A stretch of 64,000 nucleotides of DNA. Origin: Paragordius varius (taxonomy: Eukaryota > Nematomorpha). The stretch spans positions 620,001-684,000 of the forward strand of contig OZ176050.1 in NCBI GenBank assembly GCA_964247055.1. The letters run 5' to 3'. Of this stretch, positions 26,532 to 40,971 are shown in pieces. The position numbers and the translations under genes are program-made. The number at the start of each line of letters is the position of its first letter. Position 1 is the stretch's first letter. The notes beneath the pieces are model-generated. The model was given only the letters and a program-made list of their open reading frames with translations, was not told the DNA's origin and did no database searches.

Positions 26532-29500
26532 GCGTAGCCCTATGTAGTTTCATCATCACCCCAAATATTTTGGGGATCGGACTATAAATGTAATTTTTAT
26601 GAATTTTTTAAATATTTAAAAAATTTATTTTATACGATTTTAAAAATAAAAATGGCTACCTAAAATCCAAATTTGATCAGGTGATGTCACCATAATTTTT
26701 TTTGGGTAGCCCTATGGTAGTTCCATCATCACCCGAAATATTTTCGAGATCGGAGTATAAATGTAATTTTTATGAATTTTTTAAATATTTAAAAAATTGA
26801 TTTTATACGATTTTAAAAATAAAAATGGCTACCTAAAATCAAAATTTGATCAGGTGATGTCACCATATTTTTTTTGGGTAGCCCTATGGTAGTTCCATCA
26901 TCACCCCAAATATTGTCGAGATCGGAGTATAAATGTAATTTTTTTGAATTTTTTAAATATTTAAAAAATTTATTTTATACGATTTTAAAAATAAAAATGG
27001 CTACCTAAAATCTAAATTTGATCAGGTGATGTCGCCATAATTTTTTTTGGGTAGCCCTATGGTAGTTCCATCATCACCCCAAATATTTTGGGGATCGGAC
27101 TATAAATGTAATTTTTATGAATTTTTTAAATATTTAAAAAATTTATTTTATACGATTTTAAAAATAAAAATGGCTACCTAAAATCCAAATTTGATCAGGT
27201 GATGTCTCCATAATTTTTTTTGGGTAGCCCTATGGTAGTTCCATCATCATCCCAAATATTTTCGAGATCGGAGTATAAATGTAATTTTTATGAATTTTTA
27301 AAATATTTAAAAAATTTATTTTATACGATTTTAAAAATAAAAATGGCTACCTAAAATCCAAATTTGATCAGGTGATGTCACCATAATTTTTTTTGGGTAG
27401 CCCTATGGTAGTTCCATCATCACCCCAAATATTGTCGAGATCGGAGTATAAATGTAATTTTTTTGAATTTTTTAAATATTTAAAAAATTTATTTTATACG
27501 ATTTTAAAAATAAAAATGGCTACCTAAAATCCAAATTTGATCAGGTGATGTCGCCATAATTTTTTTTGCGTAGCCCTATGTAGTTTCATCATCACCCCAA
27601 ATATTTTGGGGATCGGACTATAAATGTAATTTTTATGAATTTTTTAAATATTTAAAAAATTTATTTTATACGATTTTAAAAATAAAAATGGCTACCTAAA
27701 ATCCAAATTTGATCAGGTGATGTCACCATAATTTTTTTTGGGTAGCCCTATGGTAGTTCCATCATCACCCCAAATATTTTCGAGATCGGAGTATAAATGT
27801 AATTTTTATGAATTTTTTAAATATTTAAAAAATTGATTTTATACGATTTTAAAAATAAAAATGGCTACCTAAAATCAAATTTTGATCAGGTGATGTCACC
27901 ATATTTTTTTGGGTAGCCCTATGGTAGTTCCATCATCACCCCAAATATTGTCGAGATCGGAGTATAAATGTAATTTTTTTGAATTTTTTAAATATTTAAA
28001 AAATTTATTTTATACGATTTTAAAAATAAAAATGGCTACCTAAAATCCAAATTTGATCAGGTGATGTCACCATAATTTTTTTTGGGTAGCCCTATGGTAG
28101 TTCCATCATCACCCCAAATATTTTCGAGATCGGAGTATAAATGTAATTTTTATGAATTTTTTAAATATTTAAAAAATTGATTTTATACGATTTTAAAAAT
28201 AAAAATGGCTACCATAAATCAAATTTTGATCAGGTGATGTCACCATATTTTTTTGGGTAGCCCTATGGTAGTTCCATCATCACCCCAAATATTGTCGAGA
28301 TCGGAGTATAAATGTAATTTTTTTGAATTTTTTAAATATTTAAAAAATTTATTTTATACGATTTTAAAAATAAAAATGGCTACCTAAAATCTAAATTTGA
28401 TCAGGTGATGTCGCCATAATTTTTTTTGGGTAGCCCTATGGTAGTTCCATCATCACCCCAAATATTTTGGGGATCGGACTATAAATGTAATTTTTATGAA
28501 TTTTTTAAATATTTAAAAAATTTATTTTATACGATTTTAAAAATAAAAATGGCTACCTAAAATCCAAATTTGATCAGGTGATGTCTCCATAATTTTTTTT
28601 GGGTAGCCCTATGGTAGTTCCATCATCACCCCAAATATTTTGGGGATCGGACTATAAATGTAATTTTTATGAATTTTTTAAATATTTAAAAAATTTATTT
28701 TATACGATTTTAAAAATAAAAATGGCTACCTAAAATCCAAATTTGATCAGGTGATGTCACTATAATTTTTTTGGGTAGCCCTATGGTAGTTCCATCATCA
28801 CCTCAAATATTTTGGGGATCGGACTATAAATGTAATTTTTATGAATTTTTTAAATATTTAAAAAATTTATTTTATACGATTTTAAAAATAAAAATGGCTA
28901 CCTAAAATCCAAATTTGATCAGGTGATGTCACCATAATTTTTTTGGGTAGCCCTATGGTAGTTCCATCATCACCCCAAATATTTTCGAGATCGGAGTATA
29001 AATGTAATTTTTATGAATTTTTAAAATATTTAAAAAATTTATTTTATACGATTTTAAAAATAAAAATGGCTACCTAAAATCCAAATTTGATCAGGTGATG
29101 TCACCATAATTTTTTTTGGGTAGCCCTATGGTAGTTCCATCATCACCCCAAATATTGTCGAGATCGGAGTATAAATGTAATTTTTTTGAATTTTTTAAAT
29201 ATTTAAAAAATTTATTTTATACGATTTTAAAAATAAAAATGGCTACCTAAAATCCAAATTTGATCAGGTGATGTCGCCATAATTTTTTTTGCGTAGCCCT
29301 ATGTAGTTTCATCATCACCCCAAATATTTTGGGGATCGGACTATAAATGTAATTTTTATGAATTTTTTAAATATTTAAAAAATTTATTTTATACGATTTT
29401 AAAAATAAAAATGGCTACCTAAAATCCAAATTTGATCAGGTGATGTCACCATAATTTTTTTTGGGTAGCCCTATGGTAGTTCCATCATCACCCCAAATAT

Positions 29501-30000
29501 TTTCGAGATCGGAGTATAAATGTAATTTTTATGAATTTTTTAAATATTTAAAAAATTGATTTTATACGATTTTAAAAATAAAAATGGCTACCTAAAATCA
29601 AAATTTGATCAGGTGATGTCACCATATTTTTTTGGGTAGCCCTATGGTAGCTCCATCATCACCCCAAATATTGTCGAGATCGGAGTATAAATGTAATTTT
29701 TTTGAATTTTTTAAATATTTAAAAAATTTATTTTATACGATTTTAAAAATAAAAATGGCTACCTAAAATCTAAATTTGATCAGGTGATGTCGCCATAATT
29801 TTTTTTGGGTAGCCCTATGGTAGTTCCATCATCACCCCAAATATTTTGGGGATCGGACTATAAATGTAATTTTTATGAATTTTTTAAATATTTAAAAAAT
29901 TTATTTTATACGATTTTAAAAATAAAAATGGCTACCTAAAATCCAAATTTGATCAGGTGATGTCACCATAATTTTTTTGGGTAGCCCTATGGTAGTTCCA
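26532..30000. repeat. GCGTAG-led cassettes of region C
   Basis: Monomers with GCGTAGCCCTATGTAG occur at 26532, 27568 and 29291 (spacing 1036 and 1723 bp, six and ten monomers), and also at 22230. Each is followed by the TTGATTTT monomer and then the CATATTT monomer. At about 28.2 kb the first two cassette monomers are repeated once more before AATCTAAATTTG. The right boundary is approximate. Confidence 0.7.
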
Positions 30001-33000
30001 TCATCACCCCAAATATTTTCGAGATCGGAGTATAAATGTAATTTTTATGAATTTTTAAAATATTTAAAAAATTTATTTTATACGATTTTAAAAATAAAAA
30101 TGGCTACCTAAAATCCAAATTTGATCAGGTGATGTCACTATAATTTTTTTGGGTAGCCCTATGGTAGTTCCATCATCACCCCAAATATTTTCGAGATCGG
30201 AGTATAAATGTAATTTTTATGAATTTTTAAAATATTTAAAAAATTTATTTTATACGATTTTAAAAATAAAAATGGCTACCTAAAATCCAAATTTGATCAG
30301 GTGATGTCACTATAATTTTTTTGGGTAGCCCTATGGTAGTTCCATCATCACCTCAAATATTTTGGGGATCGGACTATAAATGTAATTTTTATGAATTTTT
30401 TAAATATTTAAAAAATTTATTTTATACGATTTTAAAAATAAAAATGGCTACCTAAAATCCAAATTTAATCAGGTGATGTCACCATAATTTTTTTTGGGTA
30501 GCCCTATGGTAATTCCATCATCACCCCAAATATTGTCGAGATCGGAGTATAAATGTAATTTTTTTGAATTTTTTAAATATTTAAAAAATTTATTTTATAC
30601 GATTTTAAAAATAAAAATGGCTACCTAAAATCAAAATTTGATCAGGTGATGTCGCCATAATTTTTTTTGGGTAGCCCTATGGTAGTTCCATCATCACCCC
30701 AAATATTTTGGGGATCGGACTATAAATGTAATTTTTATGAATTTTTTAAATATTTAAAAAATTTATTTTATACGATTTTAAAAATAAAAATGGCTACCTA
30801 AAATCCAAATTTGATCAGGTGATGTCTCCATAATTTTTTTTGGGTAGCCCTATGGTAGTTCCATCATCACCCCAAATATTTTCGAGATCGGAGTATAAAT
30901 GTAATTTTTATGAATTTTTTAAATATTTAAAAAATTTATTTTATACGATTTTAAAAATAAAAATGGCTACCTAAAATCCAAATTTGATCAGGTGATGTTG
31001 CCATAATTTTTTTTGGGTAGCCCTAGAGTAGTTCCATCATCACCCCAAATATTTTTGAGATCGGAGTATAAATGTAATTTTTATGAATTTTTAAAATATT
31101 TAAAAAATTTATTTTATACGATTTTAAAAATAAAAATGGCTACCTAAAATCCAAATTTGATCAGGTGATGTCACCATAATTTTTTTTGGGTAGCCCTATA
31201 GTAGTTCCATCATCACCCCAAATATTTTCGAGATCGGAGTATAAATGTAATTTTTATGAATTTTTTAAATATTTAAAAAATTGATTTTATACGATTTTAA
31301 AAATAAAAATGGCTACCTAAAATCCAAATTTGATCAGGTGATGTCACCATATTTTTTTTTGGGTAGCCCTAGGTAGTTCCATCATCACCCCAAATATTGT
31401 CGAGATCGGAGTATAAATGTAATTTTTATGAATTTTTTAAATATTTAAAAAATTTATTTTATACGATTTTAAAAATAAAAATGGCTACCTAAAATCCAAA
31501 TTTGATCAGGTGATGTCACTATAATTTTTTTTGGGTAGCCCTATGGTAGTTCCATCATCACCCCAAATATTTTCGAGATCGGAGTATAAATGTAATTTTT
31601 ATGAATTTTTTAAATATTTAAAAAATTTATTTTATACGATATTAAAATAAAAATGGCTACCTAAAATCCAAATTTGATCAGGTGATGTCACCATAATTTT
31701 TTTTGGGTAGCCCTATGGTAGTTCCATCATCACCCCAAATATTGTCGAGATCGGAGTATAAATGTAATTTTTTTGAATTTTTTAAATATTTAAAAAATTT
31801 ATTTTATACGATTTTAAAAATAAAAATGGCTACCTAAAATCCAAATTTGATCAGGTGATGTCACCATAATTTTTTTGGGTAGCCCTATGGTAGTTCCATC
31901 ATCACCCCAAATATTTTCGAGATCGGAGTATAAATGTAATTTTTATGAATTTTTTAAATATTTAAAAAATTGATTTTATACGATTTTAAAAATAAAAATG
32001 GCTACCTAAAATCAAAATTTGATCAGGTGATGTCACCATATTTTTTTTGGGTAGCCCTATGGTAGTTCCATCATCACCCCAAATATTGTCGAGATCGGAG
32101 TATAAATGTAATTTTTTTGAATTTTTTAAATATTTAAAAATTTTATCTTATACGATTTTAAAAATAAAAATGGCTACCTAAAATCTAAATTTGATCAGGT
32201 GATGTCGCCATAATTTTTTTTGGGTAGCCCTATGGTAGTTCCATCATCACCCCAAATATTTTGGGGATCGGACTATAAATGTAATTTTTATGAATTTTTT
32301 AAATATTTAAAAAATTTATTTTACACGATTTTAAAAATAAAAATGGCTACCTAAAATCCAAATTTGATCAGGTGATGTCTCCATAATTTTTTTTGGGTAG
32401 CCCTATGGTAGTTCCATCATCACCCCAAATATTTTGGGGATCGGACTATAAATGTAATTTTTATGAATTTTTTAAATATTTAAAAAATTTATTTTATACG
32501 ATTTTAAAAATAAAAATGGCTACCTAAAATCCAAATTTGATCAGGTGATGTCACTATAATTTTTTTGGGTAGCCCTATGGTAGTTCCATCATCACCTCAA
32601 ATATTTTGGGGATCGGACTATAAATGTAATTTTTATGAATTTTTTAAATATTTAAAAAATTTATTTTATACGATTTTAAAAATAAAAATGGCTACCTAAA
32701 ATCCAAATTTGATCAGGTGATGTCACCATAATTTTTTTGGGTAGCCCTATGGTAGTTCCATCATCACCCCAAATATTTTCGAGATCGGAGTATAAATGTA
32801 ATTTTTATGAATTTTTAAAATATTTAAAAAATTTATTTTATACGATTTTAAAAATAAAAATGGCTACCTAAAATCCAAATTTAATCAGGTGATGTCACCA
32901 TAATTTTTTTTGGGTAGCCCTATGGTAATTCCATCATCACCCCAAATATTGTCGAGATCGGAGTATAAATGTAATTTTTATGAATTTTTTAAATATTTAA

Positions 33001-36000
33001 AAAATTGATTTTATACGATTTTAAAAATAAAAATGGCTACCTAAAATCAAAATTTGATCAGGTGATGTCACCATATTTTTTTTGGGTAGCCCTATGGTAG
33101 TTCCATCATCACCCCAAATATTGTCGAGATCGGAGTATAAATGTAATTTTTTTGAATTTTTTAAATATTTAAAAAATTTATTTTATACGATTTTAATAAT
33201 AAAAATGGCTACCTAAAATCTAAATTTGATCAGGTGATGTCGCCATAATTTTTTTTGGGTAGCCCTATGGTAGTTCCATCATCACCCCAAATATTTTGGG
33301 GATCGGACTATAAATGTAATTTTTATGAATTTTTTAAATATTTAAAAATTTTATTTTACACGATTTTAAAAATAAAAATGGCTACCTAAAATCCAAATTT
33401 GATCAGGTGATGTCTCCATAATTTTTTTGGGTAGCCCTATGGTAGTTCCATCATCACCCCAAATATTTTCGAGATCGGAGTATAAATGTAATTTTTATGA
33501 ATTTTTAAAATATTTAAAAAATTTATTTTATACGATTTTAAAAATAAAAATGGCTACCTAAAATCCAAATTTGATCAGGTGATGTCACCATATTTTTTTT
33601 TGGGTAGCCCTATGGTAGTTCCATCATCACCCCAAATATTGTCGAGATCGGAGTATAAATGTAATTTTTATGAATTTTTTAAATATTTAAAAAATTTATT
33701 TTATACGATTTTAAAAATAAAAATGGCTACCTAAAATCCAAATTTGATCAGGTGATGTCACTATAATTTTTTTTGGGTAGCCCTATGGTAGTTCCATCAT
33801 CACCCCAAATATTTTCGAGATCGGAGTATAAATGTAATTTTTATGAATTTTTTAAATATTTAAAAAATTTATTTTATACGATTTTAAAATAAAAATTACC
33901 TAAAATCCAAATTTGATCAGGTGATGTCACCATAATTTTTTTTGGGTAGCCCTATGGTAGTTCCATCATCACCCCAAATATTGTCGAGATCGGAGTATAA
34001 ATGTAATTTTTTTGAATTTTTTAAATATTTAAAAAATTTATTTTATACGATTTTAAAAATAAAAATGGCTACCTAAAATCCAAATTTGATCAGGTGATGT
34101 CACCATAATTTTTTTGGGTAGCCCTATGGTAGTTCCATCATCACCCCAAATATTTTCGAGATCGGAGTATAAATGTAATTTTTATGAATTTTTAAAATAT
34201 TTAAAAAATTTATTTTATACGATTTTAAAAATAAAAATGGCTACCTAAAATCCAAATTTGATCAGGTGATGTCACTATAATTTTTTTGGGTAGCCCTATG
34301 GTAGTTCCATCATCACCTCAAATATTTTGGGGATCGGACTATAAATGTAATTTTTATGAATTTTTTAAATATTTAAAAAATTTATTTTATACGATTTTAA
34401 AAATAAAAATGGCTACCTAAAATCCAAATTTAATCAGGTGATGTCACCATAATTTTTTTTGGGTAGCCCTATGGTAATTCCATCATCACCCCAAATATTG
34501 TCGAGATCGGAGTATAAATGTAATTTTTTTGAATTTTTTAAATATTTAAAAAATTTATTTTATACGATTTTAAAAATAAAAATGGCTACCTAAAATCAAA
34601 ATTTGATCAGGTGATGTCGCCATAATTTTTTTTGGGTAGCCCTATGGTAGTTCCATCATCACCCCAAATATTTTGGGGATCGGACTATAAATGTAATTTT
34701 TATGAATTTTTGAAATATTTAAAAAATTTATTTTATACGATTTTAAAAATAAAAATGGCTACCTAAAATCCAAATTTGATCAGGTGATGTCTCCATAATT
34801 TTTTTTGGGTAGCCCTATGGTAGTTCCATCATCACCCCAAATATTTTCGAGATCGGAGTATAAATGTAATTTTTATGAATTTTTTAAATATTTAAAAAAT
34901 TTATTTTATACGATTTTAAAAATAAAAATGGCTACCTAAAATCCGAATTTGATCAGGTGATGTCGCCATAATTTTTTTTGGGTAGCCCTAGAGTAGTTCC
35001 ATCATCACCCCAAATATTTTTGAGATCGGAGTATAAATGTAATTTTTATGAATTTTTTAAATATTTAAAAAATTTATTTTATACGATTTTAAAAATAAAA
35101 ATGGCTACCTAAAATCCAAATTTGATCAGGTGATGTCACCATAATTTTTTTTGGGTAGCCCTATGGTAGTTCCATCATCACCCCAAATATTGTCGAGATC
35201 GGAGTATAAATGTAATTTTTATGAATTTTTTAAATATTTAAAAAATTTATTTTATACGATTCTAAAAATAAAAATGGCTACCTAAAATCCAAATTTGATC
35301 AGGTGATGTCGCCATAATTTTTTTTGGGTAGCCCTATGGTAGTTCCATCATCACCCCAAATATTTTGGGGATCGGACTATAAATGTAATTTTTATGAATT
35401 TTTTAAATATTTAAAAAATTTATTTTATACGATTTTAAAAATAAAAATGGCTACCTAAAATCCAAATTTGATCAGGTGATGTCACCATAATTTTTTTTGG
35501 GTAGCCCTATGGTAATTCCATCATCACCCCAAATATTTTCGAGATCGGAGTATAAATGTAATTTTTTTGAATTTTTTAAATATTTAAACAATTTATTTTA
35601 TACAATTTTAAAAATAAAAATGGCTACCTAAAATCCAAATTTGATCAGGTGATGTCACCATAATTTTTTTTGGGTAGCCCTATGGTAGTTCCATCATCAC
35701 CCCAAATATTTTCGAGATCGGAGTATAAATGTAATTTTTATGAATTTTTTAAATATTTAAAAAATTGATTTTATACGATTTTAAAAATAAAAATGGCTAC
35801 CTAAAATCCAAATTTGATCAGGTGATGTCACCATATTTTTTTTGGGTAGCCCTATGGTAGTTCCATCATCACCCCAAATATTGTCGAGATCGGAGTATAA
35901 ATGTAATTTTTATGAATTTTTTAAATATTTAAAAAATTTATTTTATACGATTTTAAAAATAAAAATGGCTACCTAAAATCCAAATTTGATCAGGTGATGT

Positions 36001-39000
36001 CACCATAATTTTTTTTGGGTAGCCCTATGGTAGTTCCATCATCACCCCAAATATTGTCGAGATCGGAGTATAAATGTAATTTTTATGAATTTTTTAAATA
36101 TTTAAAAAATTTATTTTATACGATTCTAAAAATAAAAATGGCTACCTAAAATCCAAATTTGATCAGGTGATGTCGCCATAATTTTTTTTGGGTAGCCCTA
36201 TGGTAGTTCCATCATCACCCCAAATATTTTGGGGATCGGACTATAAATGTAATTTTTATGAATTTTTGAAATATTTAAAAAATTTATTTTATACGATTTT
36301 AAAAATAAAAATGGCTACCTAAAATCCAAATTTGATCAGGTGATGTCTCCATAATTTATTTTGGGTAGCCCTATGGTAGTTCCATCATCACCCCAAATAT
36401 TTTCGAGATCGGAGTATAAATGTAATTTTTATGAATTTTTTAAATATTTAAAAAATTTATTTTATACGATTTTAAAAATAAAAATGGCTACCTAAAATCC
36501 AAATTTGATCAGGTGATGTCACCATAATTTTTTTTGGGTAGCCCTATGGTAGTTCCATCATCACCCCAAATATTGTCGAGATCGGAGTATAAATGTAATT
36601 TTTATGAATTTTTTAAATATTTAAAAAATTTATTTTATACGATTCTAAAAATAAAAATGGCTACCTAAAATCCAAATTTGATCAGGTGATGTCGCCATAA
36701 TTTTTTTTCGGTAGCCCTATGGTAGTTCCATCATCACCCCAAATATTTTGGGGATCGGACTATAAATGTAATTTTTATGAATTTTTTAAATATTTAAAAA
36801 ATTTATTTTATACGATTTTAAAAATAAAAATGGCTACCTAAAATCCAAATTTGATCAGGTGATGTCACCATAATTTTTTTTGGGTAGCCCTATGGTAATT
36901 CCATCATCACCCCAAATATTGTCGAGATCGGAGTATAAATGTAATTTTTTTGAATTTTTTAAATATTTAAAAAATTTATTTTATACAATTTTAAAAATAA
37001 AAATGGCTACCTAAAATCGAAATTTGATCAGGTGATGTCACCATAATTTTTTTTGGGTAGCCCTATGGTAGTTCCATCATCACCCCAAATATTTTCGAGA
37101 TCGGAGTATAAATGTAATTTTTATGAATTTTATAAATATTTAAAAAATTGATTTTATACGATTTTAAAAATAAAAATGGCTACCTAAAATCCAAATTTGA
37201 TCAGGTGATGTCACCATATTTTTTTTTGGGTAGCCCTATGGTAGTTCCATCATCACCCCAAATATTGTCGAGATCGGAGTATAAATGTAATTTTTATGAA
37301 TTTTTTAAATATTTAAAAAATTTATTTTATACGATTTTAAAAATAAAAATGGCTACCTAAAATCCAAATTTGATCAGGTGATGTCACCATAATTTTTTTT
37401 GGGTAGCCCTATGGTAGTTCCATCATCACCCCAAATATTGTCGAGATCGGAGTATAAATGTAATTTTTATGAATTTTTTAAATATTTAAAAAATTTATTT
37501 TATACGATTCTAAAAATAAAAATGGCTACCTAAAATCCAAATTTGATCAGGTGATGTCGCCATAATTTTTTTTGGGTAGCCCTATGGTAGTTCCATCATC
37601 ACCCCAAATATTTTGGGGATCGGACTATAAATGTAATTTTTATGAATTTTTTAAATATTTAAAAAATTTATTTTATACGATTTTAAAAATAAAAATGGCT
37701 ACCTAAAATCCAAATTTGATCAGGTGATGTCACTATAATTTTTTTGGGTAGCCCTATGGTAGTTCCATCATCACCTCAAATATTTTGGGGATCGGACTAT
37801 AAATGTAATTTTTATGAATTTTTTAAATATTTAAAAAATTTATTTTATACGATTTTAAAAATAAAAATGGCTACCTAAAATCCAAATTTGATCAGGTGAT
37901 GTCACCATAATATTTTTGGGTAGCCCTATGGTAGTTCCATCATCACCCCAAATATTTTCGAGATCGGAGTATAAATGTAATTTTTATGAATTTTTAAAAT
38001 ATTTAAAAAATTTATTTTATACGATTTTAAAAATAAAAATGGCTACCTAAAATCCAAATTTGATCAGGTGATGTCACTATAATTTTTTTGGGTAGCCCTA
38101 TGGTAGTTCCATCATCACCTCAAATATTTTGGGGATCGGACTATAAATGTAATTTTTTTGAATTTTTTAAATATTTAAAAAATTTATTTTATACGATTTT
38201 AAAAATAAAAATGGCTACCTAAAATCAAAATTTGATCAGGTGATGTCGCCATAATTTTTTTTGGGTAGCCCTATGGTAGTTCCATCATCACCCCAAATAT
38301 TGTCGAGATCGGAGTATAAATGTAATTTTTATGAATTTTTTAAATATTTAAAAAATTTATTTTATACGATTCTAAAAATAAAAATGGCTACCTAAAATCC
38401 AAATTTGATCAGGTGATGTCGCCATAATTTTTTTTGGGTAGCCCTATGGTAGTTCCATCATCACCCCAAATATTTTGGGGATCGGACTATAAATGTAATT
38501 TTTATGAATTTTTTAAATATTTAAAAAATTTATTTTATACGATTTTAAAAATAAAAATGGCTACCTAAAATCCAAATTTGATCAGGTGATGTCACCATAA
38601 TTTTTTTTAGGTAGCCCTATGGTAGTTCCATCATCACCCCAAATATTTTGGGGATCGGACTATAAATGTAATTTTTATGAATTTTTTAAATATTTAAAAA
38701 ATTTATTTTATACGATTTTAAAAATAAAAATGGCTACCTAAAATCCAAATTTGATCAGGTGATGTCTCCATAATTTTTTTTGGGTAGCCCTATGGTAGTT
38801 CCATCATCACCCCAAATATTTTCGAGATCGGAGTATTAATGTAATTTTTATGAATTTTTTAAATATTTAAAAAATTTATTTTATACGATTTTAAAAATAA
38901 AAATGGCTACCTAAAATCCAAATTTGATCAGGTGTATAATTTTTTTTGGGTAGCCCTATGGTAATTCCATCATCACCCCAAATATTGTCGAGATCGGAGT

Positions 39001-40106
39001 ATAAATGTAATTTTTTTGAATTTTTTAAATATTTAAAAAATTTATTTTATACAATTTTAAAAATAAAAATGGCTACCTAAAATCCAAATTTGATCAGGTG
39101 ATGTCACCATAATTTTTTTTGGGTAGCCCTATGGTAGTTCCATCATCACCCCAAATATTTTCGAGATCGGAGTATAAATGTAATTTTTATGAATTTTTTA
39201 AATATTTAAAAAATTGATTTTATACGATTTTAAAAATAAAAATGGCTACCTAAAATCCAAATTTGATCAGGTGATGTCACCATATTTTTTTTTGGGTAGC
39301 CCTATGGTAGTTCCATCATCACCCCAAATATTGTCGAGATCGGAGTATAAATGTAATTTTTATGAATTTTTTAAATATTTAAAAAATTTATTTTATACGA
39401 TTTTAAAAATAAAAATGGCTACCTAAAATCCAAATTTGATCAGGTGATGTCTCCATAATTTTTTTTGGGTAGCCCTATGGTAGTTCCATCATCACCCCAA
39501 ATATTGTCGAGATCGGAGTATAAATGTAATTTTTATGAATTTTTTAAATATTTAAAAAATTTATTTTATACGATTTTAAAAATAAAAATGGCTACCTAAA
39601 ATCCAAATTTGATCAGGTGATGTCGCCATAATTTTTTTTGGGTAGCCCTATGGTAGTTCCATCATCACCCCAAATATTTTGGGGATCGGACTATAAATGT
39701 AATTTTTATGAATTTTTTAAATATTTAAAAAATTTATTTTATACGATTTTAAAAATAAAAATGGCTACCTAAAATCCAAATTTGATCAGGTGATGTCACT
39801 ATAATTTTTTTGGGTAGCCCTATGGTAGTTCCATCATCACCTCAAATATTTTGGGGATCGGACTATAAATGTAATTTTTATGAATTTTTTAAATATTTAA
39901 AAAATTTATTTTATACGATTTTAAAAATAAAAATGGCTACCTAAAATCCAAATTTGATCAGGTGATGTCACCATAATTTTTTTGGGTAGCCCTATGGTAG
40001 TTCCATCATCACCCCAAATATTTTCGAGATCGGAGTATAAATGTAATTTTTATGAATTTTTAAAATATTTAAAAAATTTATTTTATACGATTTTAAAAAT
40101 AAAAAT

Positions 40107-40625
40107 GGCTACCTAAAATCCAAATTTGATCAGGTGATGTCACTATAATTTTTTTTGGGTAGCCCTATGGTAATTCCATCATCACCCCAAATATTGTCGA
40201 GATCGGAGTATAAATGTAATTTTTTTGAATTTTTTAAATATTTAAAAAATTTATTTTATACAATTTTAAAAATAAAAATGGCTACCTAAAATCCAAATTT
40301 GATCAGGTGATGTCACCATAATTTTTTTTGGGTAGCCCTATGGTAGTTCCATCATCACCCCAAATATTTTCGAGATCGGAGTATAAATGTAATTTTTATG
40401 AATTTTTTAAATATTTAAAAAATTGATTTTATACGATTTTAAAAATAAAAATGGCTACCTAAAATCCAAATTTGATCAGGTGATGTCACCATATTTTTTT
40501 TTGGGTAGCCCTATGGTAGTTCCATCATCACCCCAAATATTGTCGAGATCGGAGTATAAATGTAATTTTTATGAATTTTTTAAATATTTAAAAAATTTAT
40601 TTTATACGATTTTAAAAATAAAAAT
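40107..40625. repeat. Representative three-monomer cassette of region D (519 bp)
   Basis: Monomer one has GTAATTCC, GTCGAG, T at 119 and TACAATTTT. Monomer two has CGAG and TTGATTTT. Monomer three has CATATTTTTTTTTGGG, GTCGAG and A at 119. The same order is seen starting near 35.46, 36.84, 38.93, 42.53, 44.08, 46.51, 47.2, 51.5, 54.79 and 55.66 kb. A copy at 48.06 kb keeps only the first two monomers. Variation between copies is mostly T-run length and position 36. Confidence 0.8.
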
Positions 40626-40971
40626 GGCTACCTAAAATCCAAATTTGATCAGGTGATGTCTCCATAATTTTTTTTGGGTAGCCCTATGGTAGTTCCATCA
40701 TCACCCCAAATATTGTCGAGATCGGAGTATAAATGTAATTTTTATGAATTTTTTAAATATTTAAAAAATTTATTTTATACGATTTTAAAAATAAAAATGG
40801 CTACCTAAAATCCAAATTTGATCAGGTGATGTCGCCATAATTTTTTTTGGGTAGCCCTATGGTAGTTCCATCATCACCCCAAATATTTTGGGGATCGGAC
40901 TATAAATGTAATTTTTATGAATTTTTTAAATATTTAAAAAATTTATTTTATACGATTTTAAAAATAAAAAT

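Larger units (their letters stand above)
22094..34980. repeat. Region C: mixed neighbourhood with the CATATTT cassette
   Basis: A recurrent three-monomer cassette appears. The first monomer has CACCATAA, CGAG and TTGATTTT (T146 to G). The second has AATCAAAATTTG (or AATCAAATTTTG), CATATTTTTTT and GTCGAG. The third has AATCTAAATTTG, CGCC and TTGGGG..GGAC. The AATCTAAATTTG monomer occurs near 22.71, 23.40, 25.03, 27.01, 28.39, 29.77, 32.18 and 33.22 kb. The CTATCC and truncated subtypes end at about 25.2 and 25.8 kb. The edge with region D is gradual and is placed by eye. Confidence 0.72.

Noticed and set aside
37148-37360. 70-codon open frame with the same predicted protein at 37148, 39214, 40423, 44399, 51828, 55109 and 55974
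   Set aside because: It runs across satellite monomers, begins at a TTG created by T146 to G, and stays open only where the T run has nine T. It ends at the ATGGCTACCTAA shared by most monomers. Sister copies at 42842, 46818 and 47511 with a shorter T run lose the frame. Identical proteins reflect identical repeats, not selection.
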